The notes beneath the pieces are model-generated. The model was not told the origin of the DNA, did not search any database, and saw only the letters and a program-made list of their open reading frames with translations. From positions 1,736,001 to 1,800,000 of the forward strand of contig NZ_CP032155.1 of NCBI RefSeq assembly GCF_008329905.1: a stretch of DNA of 64,000 nt, read 5' to 3'. Both the position numbers and the translations under genes were made by a program. How positions within the stretch are numbered: the stretch's first letter is position 1; every line of letters begins with the position of its first letter. Source of the DNA: Mycobacterium sp. ELW1 (lineage in GTDB: Bacteria > Actinomycetota > Actinomycetes > Mycobacteriales > Mycobacteriaceae). Below are positions 1 to 14,179 of the stretch, piece by piece.

Positions 1-1
1 T

Positions 2-3000
2 ATGGGCTGCGATGCCACCATCGCGCGGCAACGGTTGCGGGTGCTCAACACTGACAATGAGCGGTGGCTGGAGGCCAACGCACAGGCGGCCCCCAAACTG
101 ACCGCCGACGGCGTGGTGGGAACCATGCCGAACATTCCCGCCAATCGCATCCACGCGCAGCGCGACTTCCGTGGATTCGGATTCACCGTGTCCACCGAGG
201 AACTGTCCGCGATCACCGCGCTGCAGATCGGCATTCGCGCGCTGCGTCATCGCGAACTCGACACTGTCGTCGCCGGCGCGGTCGACATGTGTTGTGAGCC
301 GGCACATTCGCGGGCGGCCGATGCGCTCGACGCCGACACCAGCGTGGGACACGGCGACGCCGCGGTGGCCTTCGTGCTCAAGCGGCGGGCGGATGCCGAA
401 GCGGCCGGTGACGAGATCATCGCCGTCATCGACACCTACGATGAACCGATCGAAACGGACCCGAACTTCGCGGTCGGCCGGATCGGCCGCACCCATGCAG
501 CGAGCGCTGCCGTGGAGATCGCAGCCCGCGCCGAGGCAGTCCGGGCCCGGGTGCGGGTGGACCAGGCCGGGGCTCAACCGGCACCGGGTGGAACCTCGGC
601 GGCGGTCTGGGTGGAGGCGCTGGGCGGCCACGCCGACGGCATCACCGTGTCCGCCGCGGACGGTCCGCCCAAGCCGTTGGCTGTTGGCGTCGTTCCGTTT
701 TCGCAACGCTATGCCGGCGAGAGCCGGGCCGACCTGCTGGGGCGGATGCAGCGTGGCGAACCGGGTGGAGCCGGGACGGTGCGGTGTTCACTGGTGGGTG
801 ACAGCGAGTCCACGGTGGACAAGCTGCGGCAGCAGGCTGTCCAGCGTCTGGAACGCGGCGAGGCGCCGGCGATCCCCGGCATCGCCTATGCCGAGGAACC
901 GATGGCCGGCGAACTGGCCTTCACGTTCACCGGTGCGGCTGCGGCATACCCGGGGGCCGGGCGCGATCTGTTGTTCGCGTGGCCCGAGATCGGTGATGCA
1001 CTCACCGAACGGCTCTCCGGCGTCGGTGATCTGGCGCGCGCGCTGCACGGCGCCGGGATCACCACGCTGGATCCGCGCACTCAGCTGACCGGCTGCGCTC
1101 TGGTCTGCCAGTCGCAGGCCGAGTTCTCCCGAACCGTACTGGGCCTGAAACCGACTGCGGCGATCGGACTTTCGTCGGGTGAGACCAACTCGCTGTTGGC
1201 CTTCGGGGTCTGGCGCGATCTGGAACCGATGCTGGGCGAGATCGAGGCGTCAGGCATGTACGGCGACGAGTTGACCGGTGATTGCCGCGTCGCGGCCGCC
1301 GACTGGGGGCTCGGAGATCAGCCGGCCCCGTGGGAATGCTGGCGGATCACGGCGCCCCGCAGCGAGGTGGACGCGGCCCTGGCCGCCGAACCGCACGCCT
1401 ACATGACCATCGTGCAAGCACCCGACGATTGCGTCATCGGTGGGGATCCTGCGGCGTGCCGCCGGGTGATCGACGCGCTCGCCGGCGCCACCGCGATCCC
1501 GCTGGGGCTGGACATGGTGATTCACTGCGAGGCCATGGCGCCGTTTGCCGATACCTGGCGCAGCATTCACACCCGTGAGACGCACGAGGTCCCCGACATC
1601 CGCTTCTACACCAATGCGGTCAACCGGGCCTACGTGCCGACCCGTGAGGCGGCCGCCGAGGCGATCACCCGCCAGGCCCTCGAGCCGATCGACTTCCCGG
1701 CAACGATTCTGCAAGCCTGGGAGGACGGCGTCCGGATCTTCGTCGAGCACGGTCCGCGCAGCATCCTGACCGGTGCGGTGGGCAAGATCCTCGGCGACCG
1801 GCCGCATCTGGCTGTCGCGCTGGACCCGCAGGAACGGCGCGGGTTGCGTGCCCTGGCCGAGAGTGTGTCCAAGCTGTGGGTGTACGGACTGCCCGTCGAC
1901 ATCGAGGCGTTCGAGGCGCGCATCCGGCAGCTGCGCGAACAGCGGGGGCAGGCGTCGTCGGAGGGCACCCGCAAGCTGACGCTGGCCGCTCACTGGCCGG
2001 ACATCGTTTCGGTTCCCGAAGCGCCCAAGACTGTTTCGCCTCCAGCACCACCCATGACTGTCTCGACGCCGGCGGCGTCCAGAAACGCCATGTCTGTCTC
2101 GACGCCGGCGGCGTCCAGAAACGCCATGTCTGTCTCGACGCCGGCGGCGTCCAGAAACGGAAGTACACCCATGTCTGATGTGCGAAGTGTTCAAGTCATG
2201 CCGCCCGCGCCTGCGCAACTCGCGCCGCTGGTGGTAGCCCAGGACCTCGTCGCGCACACCGCCACGGAGACAAGCACTGTGGTGGCCCGGCCGGTCACGC
2301 CTGCCGCGCCGGCGGCTGCCACGCGCAGCGATCAGACGACGACGGCGCTGAACCTGGTCGCCTCGGTCAGCGACGCGCACACGGCGTTCCTGGAGCGGCA
2401 GGCTGAAGCCCACTCGTCGTTCTTGAAGTCGCGCGGCGATCTTCTCGCCCTCGTGTCGGGACGGCGGGGATCGATTACCACCGTCGCGACGAGCGCGCCC
2501 GCGGTCTTCACACCTGCACCGACACCCGCTCCCGCTCCTGCTCCTGCGGCGAGCGCGCCGGTGATGCCCGCACCGAGTGCGCCGCCTCCGCCTCCGCCCG
2601 CACCCCCGGCGCCGCCCGCACCCCCGGCGCCACCGGTCACGGTCGTACCGCCCGCACCGGCCGCGGCGAGCACGCCGGCACCTGCGCCGAGCAAGCGTCC
2701 GGCGGCGGCCGCAGAGCCGCTGTGGACACGTGCTCAGCTGGAAATCCTTGCCGGCGGCAAGGTCTCGGAGGTTATGGGACCTAAGTTCGCCGAATACGAC
2801 CAATACGAGCGGCTGGTGCGGATGCCGGAGCCGCCGCTGCTGCTGGCTGACCGGGTGATGAGCATCGAGGGCGAGCCCGGCACGATGGGGACGGGTCTGA
2901 TCGTCACCGAGACCGACGTCGACCCGGACGCCTGGTACACCCACAACGGCCGCATGTCGCCGGGTGTGGTGATCGAGAGCGGCCAGGCGGACCTGCTGCT

Positions 3001-5046
3001 CGCCTCCTGGCTGGGTGCGGATTTCACCAACCGCAGCGAACGGGTCTACCGCCTGCTCGGCTGTGATCTGACGTTCATGGGCGAACTGCCCAAGGGCGGC
3101 GACACGCTGCACTATGAGATCCACATCGACGGTCACGCGAAAACCGGTGATACGCGGTTGTTCTTCTTCCACTACGACTGCTACATCGGTGACCGGCTGA
3201 TGATCTCGGTCCGCAACGGGCAGGCCGGCTTCTTCTCCGATGCCGAGCTCGCCGAGTCGGACGGGGTGTTGTGGGACGCCGCCGACGACGCGCCGCGCGA
3301 GGGCGCGGTCCGGGATGAGCCCCAGGTGATCACCCAGAAGCGTTCGTTCACCCGGGAAGACGTCGAGGCTTTCACCGAGGGGCATGCCTACCGGTGCTTC
3401 GGGCCCGGCTTCGAACGGGCCGCCGCCCACACCCGCACGCCGTCGCTGCCCAAGGGCAGACTGCGGCTGATCGACGAGATCGCCGAATTCGATCCCAATG
3501 GCGGTCCGTGGGGCCGCGGGTATCTGCGAGCCACCGCCGCCGTGCCCAAGGACATGTGGTTCTACGACGGGCATTTCAAGAACGATCCCTGCATGCCCGG
3601 CACACTGATGGCCGACGCGGCCACCCAGGCGCTGTCGTTCGCGATGGCGGCCTACGGGTTCTCCATCGAACGTGACGGGTGGCGATTCGAGCCCGTCCCG
3701 GATGACATGGCCCGCTTCGTCTGCCGTGGACAGGTGACACCGGACGCCGACCACATGCTCGACTACGAGGTGTTCATCGAAGAGATCATCGACGGCCCCA
3801 CGCCGACGGTCTTCGCCGCGCTGCTCTGCCGCAGTGACGGCTTCAAGGTGTTCCACGCCCGGCGCTTCGGGATGCGTCTGGTCCCGGACTGGCCGATGCC
3901 GCCGGGTGCGCCCGGACCGGTGCAGATCTTGGCCGGCACCAACGATGTCCGCGGCGACCAGGGCGCGCTTCTGGCGTGCGGGCGCGGGATGCCGTCGGAT
4001 GCGTTCGGCGCCCTGTACGCGCCGTTCGACGGAACCCGGCGGGCGCCGCGTCTGCCGGACGAGCCTTACCACTTCATGTCCCGCGTGCTCAGTGTGTCCA
4101 GTCCGCCGGGAGTGCCGACCAAGGGCGGCACCGTCGTCGCGGAATACGATGTGCCAGAAGGTGAGTGGTATTTCGCCGACGCTCACGTCGACGCGGTGCC
4201 GATGCCGGTGCTCATCGAGATCCTGCTGCAGCCGTGCGGCTGGCTGTCGTCGTACAACGGATTTGCCGCGAATCGTCCCGACGACGTGGTGTTCCGCAAC
4301 CTCGACGGCGACGAGGTCGTCCAGCATCGCCCGGCCCGGGTCGGCACGCTGCGGGTGACGTCGACGCTGGAACGCTTCGCCGACGGTGCGGGCTCGACGA
4401 TCGTGTTCTTCGACGTGGTCTGCACCCAAGACGACGAAGTCGTCATGACGATGAAGACGGCATTCGGGTTCTTCAGCCCCGAAGCGCTCAAGACCCAAGT
4501 CGGCCTGCGCATGAAACCGGGTGTGCTGGAGGCGCTTTCCGAGCCGGCCCCGGTCGAACTGCTGTACCGGGCGCCCGAGCTCGACGGCGCACCGTGGCTG
4601 GACCAGGGCCGGCTTCAGGTGCTCGACCGGGTCAAGTTCTGGCCCGGCGGGGGAGAAGCCGGACTGGGCAGGCTGGTCGCCGAGTATGACGTCACCCCGG
4701 AAGCGTGGTTCTTCAAAGCCCACTTCTTCCAGGATCCGGTGCAGCCGGGTTCGTTGGGTCTGGAGGCCATGCAGCAGGCGGCCCGCGCGGCGGTCCGGCT
4801 GGCCGGTTTGGCCCCGGCAGGGGACGAGTCCGAGTTCGAGCCCGTAGCTCTCGACCAGGCGTTCAGCTGGAAGTTCCGCGGTCAAGTCACACCAACCAAC
4901 AGGCGCACCCGATCCGAAATCGATATCCTCTCTACTGAGAGGGATGATCGGGGGGTTCTGATCGTGTTCGACGGCCGGTTCTGGTGTGACGACCTGTGCA
5001 TTTACGAGACCCGCGGGATGGGTGTTCGCGTGGTCCGCACGGCGCC

Positions 5047-5050
<4 letters not shown>
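2..5050 (+). CDS. PUFA-synthase-like megaenzyme, C-terminal part (CLF-AT-DH-DH), 5' end outside window
   Basis: The frame is open at the window's left edge, so the N-terminus is missing. The first ~150 residues are the end of a ketosynthase-fold domain with the PUFA-type motif MPNIPANRI. At the catalytic Cys position it reads TVSTEELS, with Glu67 instead of Cys, so this is a chain-length-factor-like domain. An acyltransferase follows (~300-640) with [14 protein letters not shown] and nucleophile Ser391 in GLSSGE. A Pro/Ala-rich linker with tandem repeats spans ~660-910. Four hotdog folds (two FabA-type dehydratase pairs) have His near residues 981, 1191 ([11 protein letters not shown]), ~1393 and 1574 ([11 protein letters not shown]). 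This order resembles the third subunit of myxobacterial PUFA synthases (KS-CLF-AT-DH-DH). Its stop overlaps the rmlA start (ATGA), which implies co-translation with sugar genes. A role in making the lipid's acyl chain is inferred. Confidence 0.8.
2054..2161 (+). repeat. Three 36-bp in-frame tandem repeats in the megasynthase linker
   Basis: Three consecutive 36-bp units (2054-2089, 2090-2125, 2126-2161) encode [24 protein letters not shown] and [12 protein letters not shown]. They are nearly identical at the DNA level, which points to recent duplication or homogenisation. They lie in the Pro/Ala-rich linker between the AT and DH domains, where length changes should be tolerated. Copy number may vary between strains. 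Confidence 0.93.
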
Positions 5051-6913
<1,863 letters not shown>

Positions 6914-6929
6914 CAGGGGAGCGCAACCA

Positions 6930-8360
6930 ATGACGGAGCTGGGCAAGACGCTGCGCGCAACTGCCACGGCGATTCCTGGTCTTGTCATCTGGGACCTGCC
7001 TGTCCACGGCGACAACCGAGGCTGGTTCAAGGAGAACTGGCAGCGGGAAAAGATGGTCGCTGCGGGGATGCCCGACTTCGGCCCAGTTCAGAACAATGTG
7101 TCTTTCAATGAGTCTGCCGGTACGACGCGCGGTATCCACGCCGAGCCGTGGGACAAGTACATCTCGGTGACTACTGGCCGGATCTTCGGCGCGTGGGTCG
7201 ATCTGCGCGACGGGCCGACCTTCGGGACCGTGGTAACCGCTGAGATTGACCCATCGCGCGCGGTCTTCGTGCCACAGGGCGTCGGTAACGGATTTCAGAC
7301 CCTGGAGCCGAACACCGCCTACACCTACCTGGTCAACGACCACTACTCGCCGGATGGTGTCTACACCTCGCTGAACCCCGCGGACGAGACCGTCGCGATC
7401 GACTGGCCGATCCCGCTGGATCAAGCCGAGCTGTCCGTCAAGGACCGGGCTCAGGGACCGCTGTCGGAGGTTGTCCCCGTGCAGCCACGCAAGATCCTGG
7501 TGATCGGTTGTAACGGACAGTTGGGCCGCGCTCTGCGTGACGCCTACGACGGCCTGTCGCATGTCGAGTACGTCGATCTGCCCGACTTCGATCTGACCTG
7601 CGATGAGCTCGCGTCGGCGCGCTCCTGGCGCGAGTACGAGACGATTGTCAACGCCGCGGCCTACACCGCGGTCGATCTGGCTGAGACTCCGGAGGGCCGA
7701 GAGGCGGCGTGGGCGGCGAACGTCGCCGGCATCGCGAACCTGGCGCGGGTCGCGGCGGCACACCGCCTGACGGTTGTGCACGTGTCGACGGACTACGTGT
7801 TCGATGGAAGCTCGACACGTCCCTACCGGGAGGACGATCTTCTCTGCCCTCTCGGGGTGTATGGCCAGACGAAGGCCGCCGGCGATCAGATCATCGGGAC
7901 GCTGGACCGGCATTACATCCTGCGCACCTCATGGGTGATCGGTGATGGGCGAAACTTTGTGCGCACCATGCTTTCTCTCGCCGAACGTGGTATCGACCCG
8001 TCGGTGGTCGACGACCAGATCGGCCGGCTGACGTTCACCTCGGAATTGGCGCGGGCCGTCCGGCATGTGCTCGAGACATGCGCACCGTACGGGACCTACA
8101 ACGTGACCGGATCCGGACCCGCCACCTCATGGGCGGACGTGGCGCGGAGCGTGTTCTCCCTCGCGGGCCACGACCCTGGGCGAGTGTCCGGGGTCTCCAC
8201 GGCGGAGTACTTTACAAACACGACCAATCCTGTTGCGCCACGGCCGCTTTACGGCGTGCTGGATCTGGCGAAAATCGAGTCGACGGGGTTTGTGCCTGCT
8301 GAAGCCGGTGAGAGCCTGGCGGATTACGTCCGCCTGGAGACCCGGACAGCAGTCACTTAG
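6930..8360 (+). CDS. rmlCD: Fused dTDP-4-dehydrorhamnose 3,5-epimerase / reductase (RmlC-RmlD)
   Basis: A 476-residue bifunctional protein for the last two steps of dTDP-L-rhamnose synthesis. Residues 1 to ~185 are a divergent RmlC cupin ([39 protein letters not shown]). From ~187 an RmlD-type SDR begins with [15 protein letters not shown], then [10 protein letters not shown] and the [10 protein letters not shown] active-site motif (YxxxK). A similar RmlCD fusion is known in Corynebacterium. The ATG at 6930 follows an AGGGGAG box; a longer reading frame upstream overlaps rmlB and lacks homology. The last 4 bp overlap the end of the convergent mmpL gene, so there is no room for a dedicated terminator. 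Confidence 0.93.
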   Translation: MTELGKTLRATATAIPGLVIWDLPVHGDNRGWFKENWQREKMVAAGMPDFGPVQNNVSFNESAGTTRGIHAEPWDKYISVTTGRIFGAWVDLRDGPTFGTVVTAEIDPSRAVFVPQGVGNGFQTLEPNTAYTYLVNDHYSPDGVYTSLNPADETVAIDWPIPLDQAELSVKDRAQGPLSEVVPVQPRKILVIGCNGQLGRALRDAYDGLSHVEYVDLPDFDLTCDELASARSWREYETIVNAAAYTAVDLAETPEGREAAWAANVAGIANLARVAAAHRLTVVHVSTDYVFDGSSTRPYREDDLLCPLGVYGQTKAAGDQIIGTLDRHYILRTSWVIGDGRNFVRTMLSLAERGIDPSVVDDQIGRLTFTSELARAVRHVLETCAPYGTYNVTGSGPATSWADVARSVFSLAGHDPGRVSGVSTAEYFTNTTNPVAPRPLYGVLDLAKIESTGFVPAEAGESLADYVRLETRTAVT

Positions 8361-11299
8361 ACCGTCGCTCTTGGAATTTCGGAAGTTACGGGTTCGTCAT
8401 CCGCACGGTCCTCGCGAGGCAGCACGTAGGCCCGCGCCGACGCACGTGTTCCTTCGGACCGGAGCATGAAGCTGGCCGGTCGGGGACGAACCCGCAGCGG
8501 CCACCAGAACCACCTGCCGAGCAGCACGGCGATCGTCGGGGTCATAAACGACCGTACGACCAAGGTGTCGAACAACAGCCCCATGCCCACGGTGGTGCCG
8601 ACCTGGCCGATGATCTGCAGATCGCTGGACACCATCGCGGCCATCGTGAACGCGAACACCAGGCCGGCGTTGGTCACGACCTTGCCGGTGCCGCCCATCG
8701 CGCGAATGATGCCGGTGTTGATGCCGGCGGACAGTTCCTCTTTGATGCGAGACACCAAGAGCAGGTTGTAATCCGAACCGACCGCCAGCAGCACGATCAC
8801 CGACATTGGCAGCACCATCCAGTGCAATTTGATGCCAAGAAGATACTGCCACAACAGCACTGAGAGACCGAAGGACGCACCCAGAGACAGCGCCACGGTG
8901 CCGACGATCACCAGAGACGCAATCAGGCTCCGGGTGATCAGGAGCATGATGATGAAAATCAGGCAGAGCGCGCCGATCGCCGCGATCCAGAGATCGTATT
9001 TGGAACCATCGCTGAAATCCTTGAACGTCGCTGCGGTGCCGGCGATGAAGATCTGCGAGCCCTCCAGGGGTGTCGTTTTCAGAGCCTCCTCGGCCGCGGT
9101 GCGAATCTTCGGAATGCTTGCGATGCCGGCAGGGGAGGCCGGGTCGTCCCTATGGGAGATGATGAACCGAGCCGATTTCCCGTCCGGCGAAAGGTAAGCG
9201 TCCATCGCGCGCTGGAAATCCTTGTTTTGGAAGACTTCTGGCGGTAGGTAGAACGAATCGTCGTTCATGGCGTCGTCGAACGCCTGTCCCATGGCGGTTG
9301 CGTTCTTGGCTGCCATGTCCATCTGACTGAAGGCACCGGACATCGTGGCGTGCATTGTGAGCAATGCGCCCCGCATTGTTTCCATGATCGCGATCATCGG
9401 CGGCATCTGCGCGAGTATCTGCGCAGTAAGCTGGTCCATGCTGTCCAGATCGGGCATCATCTTGCCCATCGAGTCGCTCAGCTTATCGACACCGTCCATA
9501 GCGTCGAAGGCGCTTCTTACCGAGAAACAGACGGGAATGTCGTAGCAATGTGGTTCCCAGTACAGGTAGCTGCGGATCGGCCTAAAGAAATCGTCGAAAT
9601 TCGACAAGGCATCCCGCAGGTCGTTGATCTGTTCGAACATTTCTTTTGTCATGGCGATCGACGCATGACTGACGGCGGTGAGTTGCTCCTGCAACGCCTG
9701 AAGGCGCTTCATCAGTGCGATCTGCCGGTCTAGAACGTCGACCTGCTTGCGCAGCGTGTCCACCATCCCGCGCATGAAACCGGCGGCTTGCTGTTGACCA
9801 GCATTCTGCATGCTGATCAGAAACGGTATCGACGTATTCTCGAGTGGCGTTCCCTCGGGTCGGGTCACCGCCTGAACTCGTGAAATCCCCGGAACCCGGA
9901 AAATAGCCTTAGCCAATCGGTGCAGAACGATAAAATCCTGGGGATTGCGCATGTCCCGATCCGATCGGATCATCAAAATATCGGGCATCATCCGGGACTG
10001 CGAAAAATGGCGGTCGGCGGCCGCATTCCCCAGATTCGCCGGAAGGTCTTTCGGTATGTACAGCCGATCGTTGTAGCTGGTTTGGTAGCCAGGCAGTGCG
10101 AGCAGGCCGACCAGAGCAATAGCAATTGTCGCGATGAGAATGGGTGCTGGCCAGCGAACGACCGCCGTGCCGATCCTTCGCCATCGACGGTTCTTGAGCC
10201 AGTGCCGCGGGTCGAACAAGGTGAAGCGTCCTCCGATGGCCAGAACCGCGGGAACGAGCGTGACCGCCACAGCGACGGCGACGAGCAGGCCGACTGCGCA
10301 CGGGATGCCCATGCTCTGAAAGATCGGGATCCTGGTGAAGCTCAGGCACAACATGGCCCCGGCGATGGTCAATCCGCTGCCCAGGACCACGGGTGCGACG
10401 CTGTGATAGGTGGTGTAGTAGGCGGTTTCGACATCGTCGCCGGATTGCCGGGTTTCCTGATATCGGCCGAAAAAGAAGATCCCGTAGTCGGTTCCGGCCG
10501 CCATGGCAAGGCCGACAAGCAAAGCAGTGGCGAATGTCGAGAGCCCGATGATGTTGTGGTCGGCCAGAAATGCCACGATTCCGCGGGCGACAAGGACTTC
10601 GAGTCCGACCGTGAGCAACAGCGCGATCACGGTGACGAGCGAACGGTAGACGAAAAGCAGGACCACGAAGATGATGACGCCACCGATGAGGGTCATCTTC
10701 AGCATGGAATGATCGCCGGCCTGCTGCATATCAGAGACCAGTGCCGCCGGTCCGGTCACATAGACCTTGATGCCAGCCGGGGGTGAGGAGTGGTCGACGA
10801 TCTTGCGGACCGCCGCAATCGAGTCTTGGCCCAACGTCGTGCCGGTGTTGCCGGCCAAGTTCATCTGGACGTATACGGCCTTGCCGTCTTTGCTTTGCGC
10901 GCCTGCAGCTGTGAGCCGATCTCCCCACAAATCCTGTACGTGCTGAACGTGCACGGTGTCACTCTTGAGCGCACGAACTAGTCCGTCGTAGTACGTGTGC
11001 GCGTCAGGCCCGAGCTCGTGCTGACTCTCGATGACCAGCATCGCGAAACTGTCGGAGTCGAACTCTCTGAAGTCGCTGCCCATGCGCTGCATGGCGACCA
11101 CCGCCGGGGCGTCCTGGGGCGCCATTGGTACCGAGTGCTCTCGGCTCACTGTCTCCAACCACGGGACGAAGAACGTCACGAGGATCGTCAGTGCCACCCA
11201 CGCCACGACGATGACGGGCGCCAGAGTACGGATGGAGCGTGCCACCAACGGCCGACGGATCGGGCTGGTCGGCTCAGTTGTCAGTTGGTTGTCAGGCAC
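8357..11299 (-). CDS. mmpL4b: MmpL4-type RND transporter, second of pair
   Basis: A 980-residue MmpL membrane transporter, the usual length. Around a dozen membrane segments fall in two clusters separated by two large periplasmic loops. Family motifs are present: [32 protein letters not shown] in the first membrane block, and [16 protein letters not shown] in the second (proton-relay Asp-Tyr pairs). The sequence is very close in style to M. tuberculosis MmpL4. The GTG start directly abuts the TAA of the upstream mmpL gene, so translation is coupled. Gene order mmpS-mmpL-mmpL copies the mmpS4-mmpL4a-mmpL4b operon of GPL loci, which exports GPLs; the symbol is given by that analogy. Export of this locus's lipid is inferred. 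Confidence 0.92.
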   Translation of the reverse strand: MPDNQLTTEPTSPIRRPLVARSIRTLAPVIVVAWVALTILVTFFVPWLETVSREHSVPMAPQDAPAVVAMQRMGSDFREFDSDSFAMLVIESQHELGPDAHTYYDGLVRALKSDTVHVQHVQDLWGDRLTAAGAQSKDGKAVYVQMNLAGNTGTTLGQDSIAAVRKIVDHSSPPAGIKVYVTGPAALVSDMQQAGDHSMLKMTLIGGVIIFVVLLFVYRSLVTVIALLLTVGLEVLVARGIVAFLADHNIIGLSTFATALLVGLAMAAGTDYGIFFFGRYQETRQSGDDVETAYYTTYHSVAPVVLGSGLTIAGAMLCLSFTRIPIFQSMGIPCAVGLLVAVAVAVTLVPAVLAIGGRFTLFDPRHWLKNRRWRRIGTAVVRWPAPILIATIAIALVGLLALPGYQTSYNDRLYIPKDLPANLGNAAADRHFSQSRMMPDILMIRSDRDMRNPQDFIVLHRLAKAIFRVPGISRVQAVTRPEGTPLENTSIPFLISMQNAGQQQAAGFMRGMVDTLRKQVDVLDRQIALMKRLQALQEQLTAVSHASIAMTKEMFEQINDLRDALSNFDDFFRPIRSYLYWEPHCYDIPVCFSVRSAFDAMDGVDKLSDSMGKMMPDLDSMDQLTAQILAQMPPMIAIMETMRGALLTMHATMSGAFSQMDMAAKNATAMGQAFDDAMNDDSFYLPPEVFQNKDFQRAMDAYLSPDGKSARFIISHRDDPASPAGIASIPKIRTAAEEALKTTPLEGSQIFIAGTAATFKDFSDGSKYDLWIAAIGALCLIFIIMLLITRSLIASLVIVGTVALSLGASFGLSVLLWQYLLGIKLHWMVLPMSVIVLLAVGSDYNLLLVSRIKEELSAGINTGIIRAMGGTGKVVTNAGLVFAFTMAAMVSSDLQIIGQVGTTVGMGLLFDTLVVRSFMTPTIAVLLGRWFWWPLRVRPRPASFMLRSEGTRASARAYVLPREDRADDEPVTSEIPRATV

Positions 11300-14179
11300 T
11301 TACCGCTCTTGGTTCAGCAACAAGGCGCGTACCAGGGGGCGCGGTCCGGTGGGCCGTAGCATCGTGCTGGCGGGTCGGGGCCTAACGTTTGTCGGCCACC
11401 AAAACCAGCGCCCCAACAGCGCGGCGATGGACGGCAGCATGAACGATCGCACGACCAACGTGTCGAACATCAGGCCGATAGCGATCGTCGTGCCGACCTG
11501 ACCGAGGGTGATCAAGGGACTGACCGCCATCGACCCCATGGTGAACGCGAAGACCAGCCCCGCACTCGTCACGACCTTGCCGGTGCCGCCCATTGCGCGG
11601 ATCAGACCGGTGTTCAAGCCTGCGTGGAGTTCCTCTTTCATCCGGGAAACGAGTAGCAGGTTGTAGTCGGATCCCACCGCCAGAAGAATGATCAGCGCCA
11701 TTACCAGGACGGCCCAGTGTATTTGGATGCCGATGACAACCTGCCACAGGAACACTGCGAGCCCGAATGAAGCGCCGAGTGAAATCAGCACCGTGCCCAC
11801 GATCACAAGGGCGGCGATCAGGCTACGAGTGACCAGCAGCATGACGATCAAAATAAGACATATCGCCGCTATTACCGCGATAGCCAGATCGTATTGTGAA
11901 CCCTTCACCATGTCGCCAGTCACCGTCGCGGTGCCCGATAGATAAATTGGCGATTCTTCGAGAGGAGTGCCTTTTAATGCTTCCTCGGCCGCGGTTTTTA
12001 TGTCGTTGATTCTAGACAGGCCGTCAGGTGAGGTGGGATCGCCCTTCTGCGTAATGAGCATGCGGGCGGCTTTGCCGTCCGTCGAGATGAAGATGTCCAT
12101 CATCCGTTTGAAGTCCGCGTTCTGAAAGACCTCTGGCGGAATAAAGAACGTGTCGTCGTTGCGGGCGCCGTCAAACGCCTTGGCCATGGCTGTCGAATTG
12201 TTGTTGTTGTCGCCTGCCTGACCGAACACCCCCGACGATGTGCTGTGCATCGTCAGCATCATGGTTCGCATGCTCTCCATGATTTCGATCATCTCGGGGA
12301 ACTGGGCGACCAGTTGGGGCATCAGCACTTTCATTTGGTCAAGGTCGGTAACGAGCTCGTGCAGCTTGTCGGTGACCCCGTCGACGCCGTCCAACACATC
12401 GAAAATGCTTCTGATCGAGTAGCAGATAGGGATGTTTGCGCAATGTGGTTCCCAGTAGAAATAATTGCGAAGCGGCCGCCACATATCCTCGAAGTCCGCG
12501 ATATTGTTACGCAGCTCGTTCGTGATGTCTTCCATGCTATGGGTATTTTCGACCATTGAATTCATCGTCGCGACCAATTGCTGCATCAGGCTGTACATGT
12601 TCTTCATGATCACGAGGGATTTGTCTATTTCGCCGACCTGATTCAGCAGGTCGTCCATGGCCTTTTGTTGGAAGACCATGAATTGTTGCTGACCGGCTTG
12701 TTGCATGTCGAGCATGTACGGGATCGTTGTGTGCGGTATCGGGGTTCCCTCCGGCCGGGTGACAGCCTGGACCTTAGAAACGCCCGGGACCGCGAGGACG
12801 GCCTTGGCCAACTTGTTCAGGATTAGAAAATCGGCTGGATTCCGCAGATCGTGGTCCGCCTCGATCATGAGGATTTCAGGCGACATCATCGCCGACTGCG
12901 GGAAGTGTTGCTTCGCAGCCGCAAGTCCCTGGCTGGCGGGGATATTGTCCGGCAGATAGTTCTGCTCGTTATAGCTGGGGTTATAGATCGGCAATGTCAG
13001 GAGCCCGACCAGCGCGAGCGCCAACGTCGCAACGAAGATGGGTGCTGGCCATCGCACCGTTGCCGTGCCAATCCGGCGCCACCCGTAGCCCTTCACTCGC
13101 CGCTTCGGTTCGAACAGGCCGAAACGGCTCCCAAGGGCCAGAACAGCCGGAAGCAGCGTGAGCGCGACTACGACGGCGACCATGATCGCCGCTGCGCAAG
13201 GGATGCCATTGGCCTGGAAATAGGGCAGGCGAGTGAAGTGCAGGCAGAAAATCGCGCCCGCGATTGTCGAACCAGAAGCCAGGACGACTTTCGCGACCCC
13301 GCCATAGCACGTATAGAAAGCCGTCTCTCGATCCTCGCCGGCTTGGCGGGCTTCCTGGTACCGCCCTATGAAAAATATCCCGTAGTCGGTTCCGGCCGCG
13401 ATCACGAGCGATGTCACGAGATTGATGGCGACAGTAGTGAGGCCGATGAGCCCGTGATAGCCCAAGAATGCGATGACTGCCTCGGCGACTTGAAATTGGA
13501 TACCGACCACCAGCAACAGGAGGATGACCGTGATGATCGAACGGTAGATTACGAGCAATACAATCAACAGCACGGCGGCAGTAACCGCCATGATGATTGG
13601 CTGGGATTTGTTGCCCGTGCTGCTGACATCTGCCGCGATTGCTGCGGGTCCGGTGATGTACGTCTTCAGGCCAGGCGGCCGCGCGGTGTGGTCAACGATA
13701 TTGTGAACGGCGGCAAGCGATTCCGCACCGAGGCTTTCGCCTGCGTTGCCCGCTAGGTACAGCTGGACGTATACGGCCTTGCCGTCCGCGCTTTGCGCGG
13801 CGCCTTTCGTGAGGTCGTCACCCCAGAAATCCTGTATGTGTCGCACATGCCCCGGGTCATCTTTGAACTTCTGTACCAACTCCTTGTAGTACGCGCGCGC
13901 GTCGTCGCCGAGTGGCTGATCGCTCTCAAGTAGGACCATCGCGACACTCGTGTTCGTCGGCTGGTTAAATCTCGCGCCGATTCGCTGCATAGCCTTGTAC
14001 GACGGCGCGTCTATCGGGTCCAGCGATATGGAATGGTCTTTCGCGACTTGCTGCAGCGGGGGAATCGTCGCGCTCAACGTGAAGAGGATTCCGAGCCACG
14101 CCAAGATGATGAGGGGCGCGAAGCGTCGGATCGTCTGGGCTATGACGGGGCGCCGGTCCTGGGACTGATGGTTGCTCAT
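11300..14179 (-). CDS. mmpL4a: MmpL4-type RND transporter, first of pair
   Basis: A 959-residue paralogue of the downstream mmpL. It carries TSVAMVLLESDQPLG in periplasmic loop 1, [20 protein letters not shown] and [16 protein letters not shown] as the two transmembrane Asp-Tyr relay motifs, and paired Cys in the second periplasmic loop (EPHCANIPICYS). Its ATG overlaps the mmpS stop as ATGA, and its TAA abuts the GTG of the next mmpL. Two non-identical MmpLs acting together is typical of GPL export systems, where both are needed; the same is inferred here. The symbol follows the GPL operon order. Confidence 0.92.
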   Translation of the reverse strand: MSNHQSQDRRPVIAQTIRRFAPLIILAWLGILFTLSATIPPLQQVAKDHSISLDPIDAPSYKAMQRIGARFNQPTNTSVAMVLLESDQPLGDDARAYYKELVQKFKDDPGHVRHIQDFWGDDLTKGAAQSADGKAVYVQLYLAGNAGESLGAESLAAVHNIVDHTARPPGLKTYITGPAAIAADVSSTGNKSQPIIMAVTAAVLLIVLLVIYRSIITVILLLLVVGIQFQVAEAVIAFLGYHGLIGLTTVAINLVTSLVIAAGTDYGIFFIGRYQEARQAGEDRETAFYTCYGGVAKVVLASGSTIAGAIFCLHFTRLPYFQANGIPCAAAIMVAVVVALTLLPAVLALGSRFGLFEPKRRVKGYGWRRIGTATVRWPAPIFVATLALALVGLLTLPIYNPSYNEQNYLPDNIPASQGLAAAKQHFPQSAMMSPEILMIEADHDLRNPADFLILNKLAKAVLAVPGVSKVQAVTRPEGTPIPHTTIPYMLDMQQAGQQQFMVFQQKAMDDLLNQVGEIDKSLVIMKNMYSLMQQLVATMNSMVENTHSMEDITNELRNNIADFEDMWRPLRNYFYWEPHCANIPICYSIRSIFDVLDGVDGVTDKLHELVTDLDQMKVLMPQLVAQFPEMIEIMESMRTMMLTMHSTSSGVFGQAGDNNNNSTAMAKAFDGARNDDTFFIPPEVFQNADFKRMMDIFISTDGKAARMLITQKGDPTSPDGLSRINDIKTAAEEALKGTPLEESPIYLSGTATVTGDMVKGSQYDLAIAVIAAICLILIVMLLVTRSLIAALVIVGTVLISLGASFGLAVFLWQVVIGIQIHWAVLVMALIILLAVGSDYNLLLVSRMKEELHAGLNTGLIRAMGGTGKVVTSAGLVFAFTMGSMAVSPLITLGQVGTTIAIGLMFDTLVVRSFMLPSIAALLGRWFWWPTNVRPRPASTMLRPTGPRPLVRALLLNQER

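Noticed and set aside
1250..4885. A very long minus-strand open frame opposite the megasynthase
   Set aside because: It is antisense to a clear multi-domain enzyme, has a composition rich in Arg/His/Gly typical of high-GC shadow frames, and no recognisable domain.
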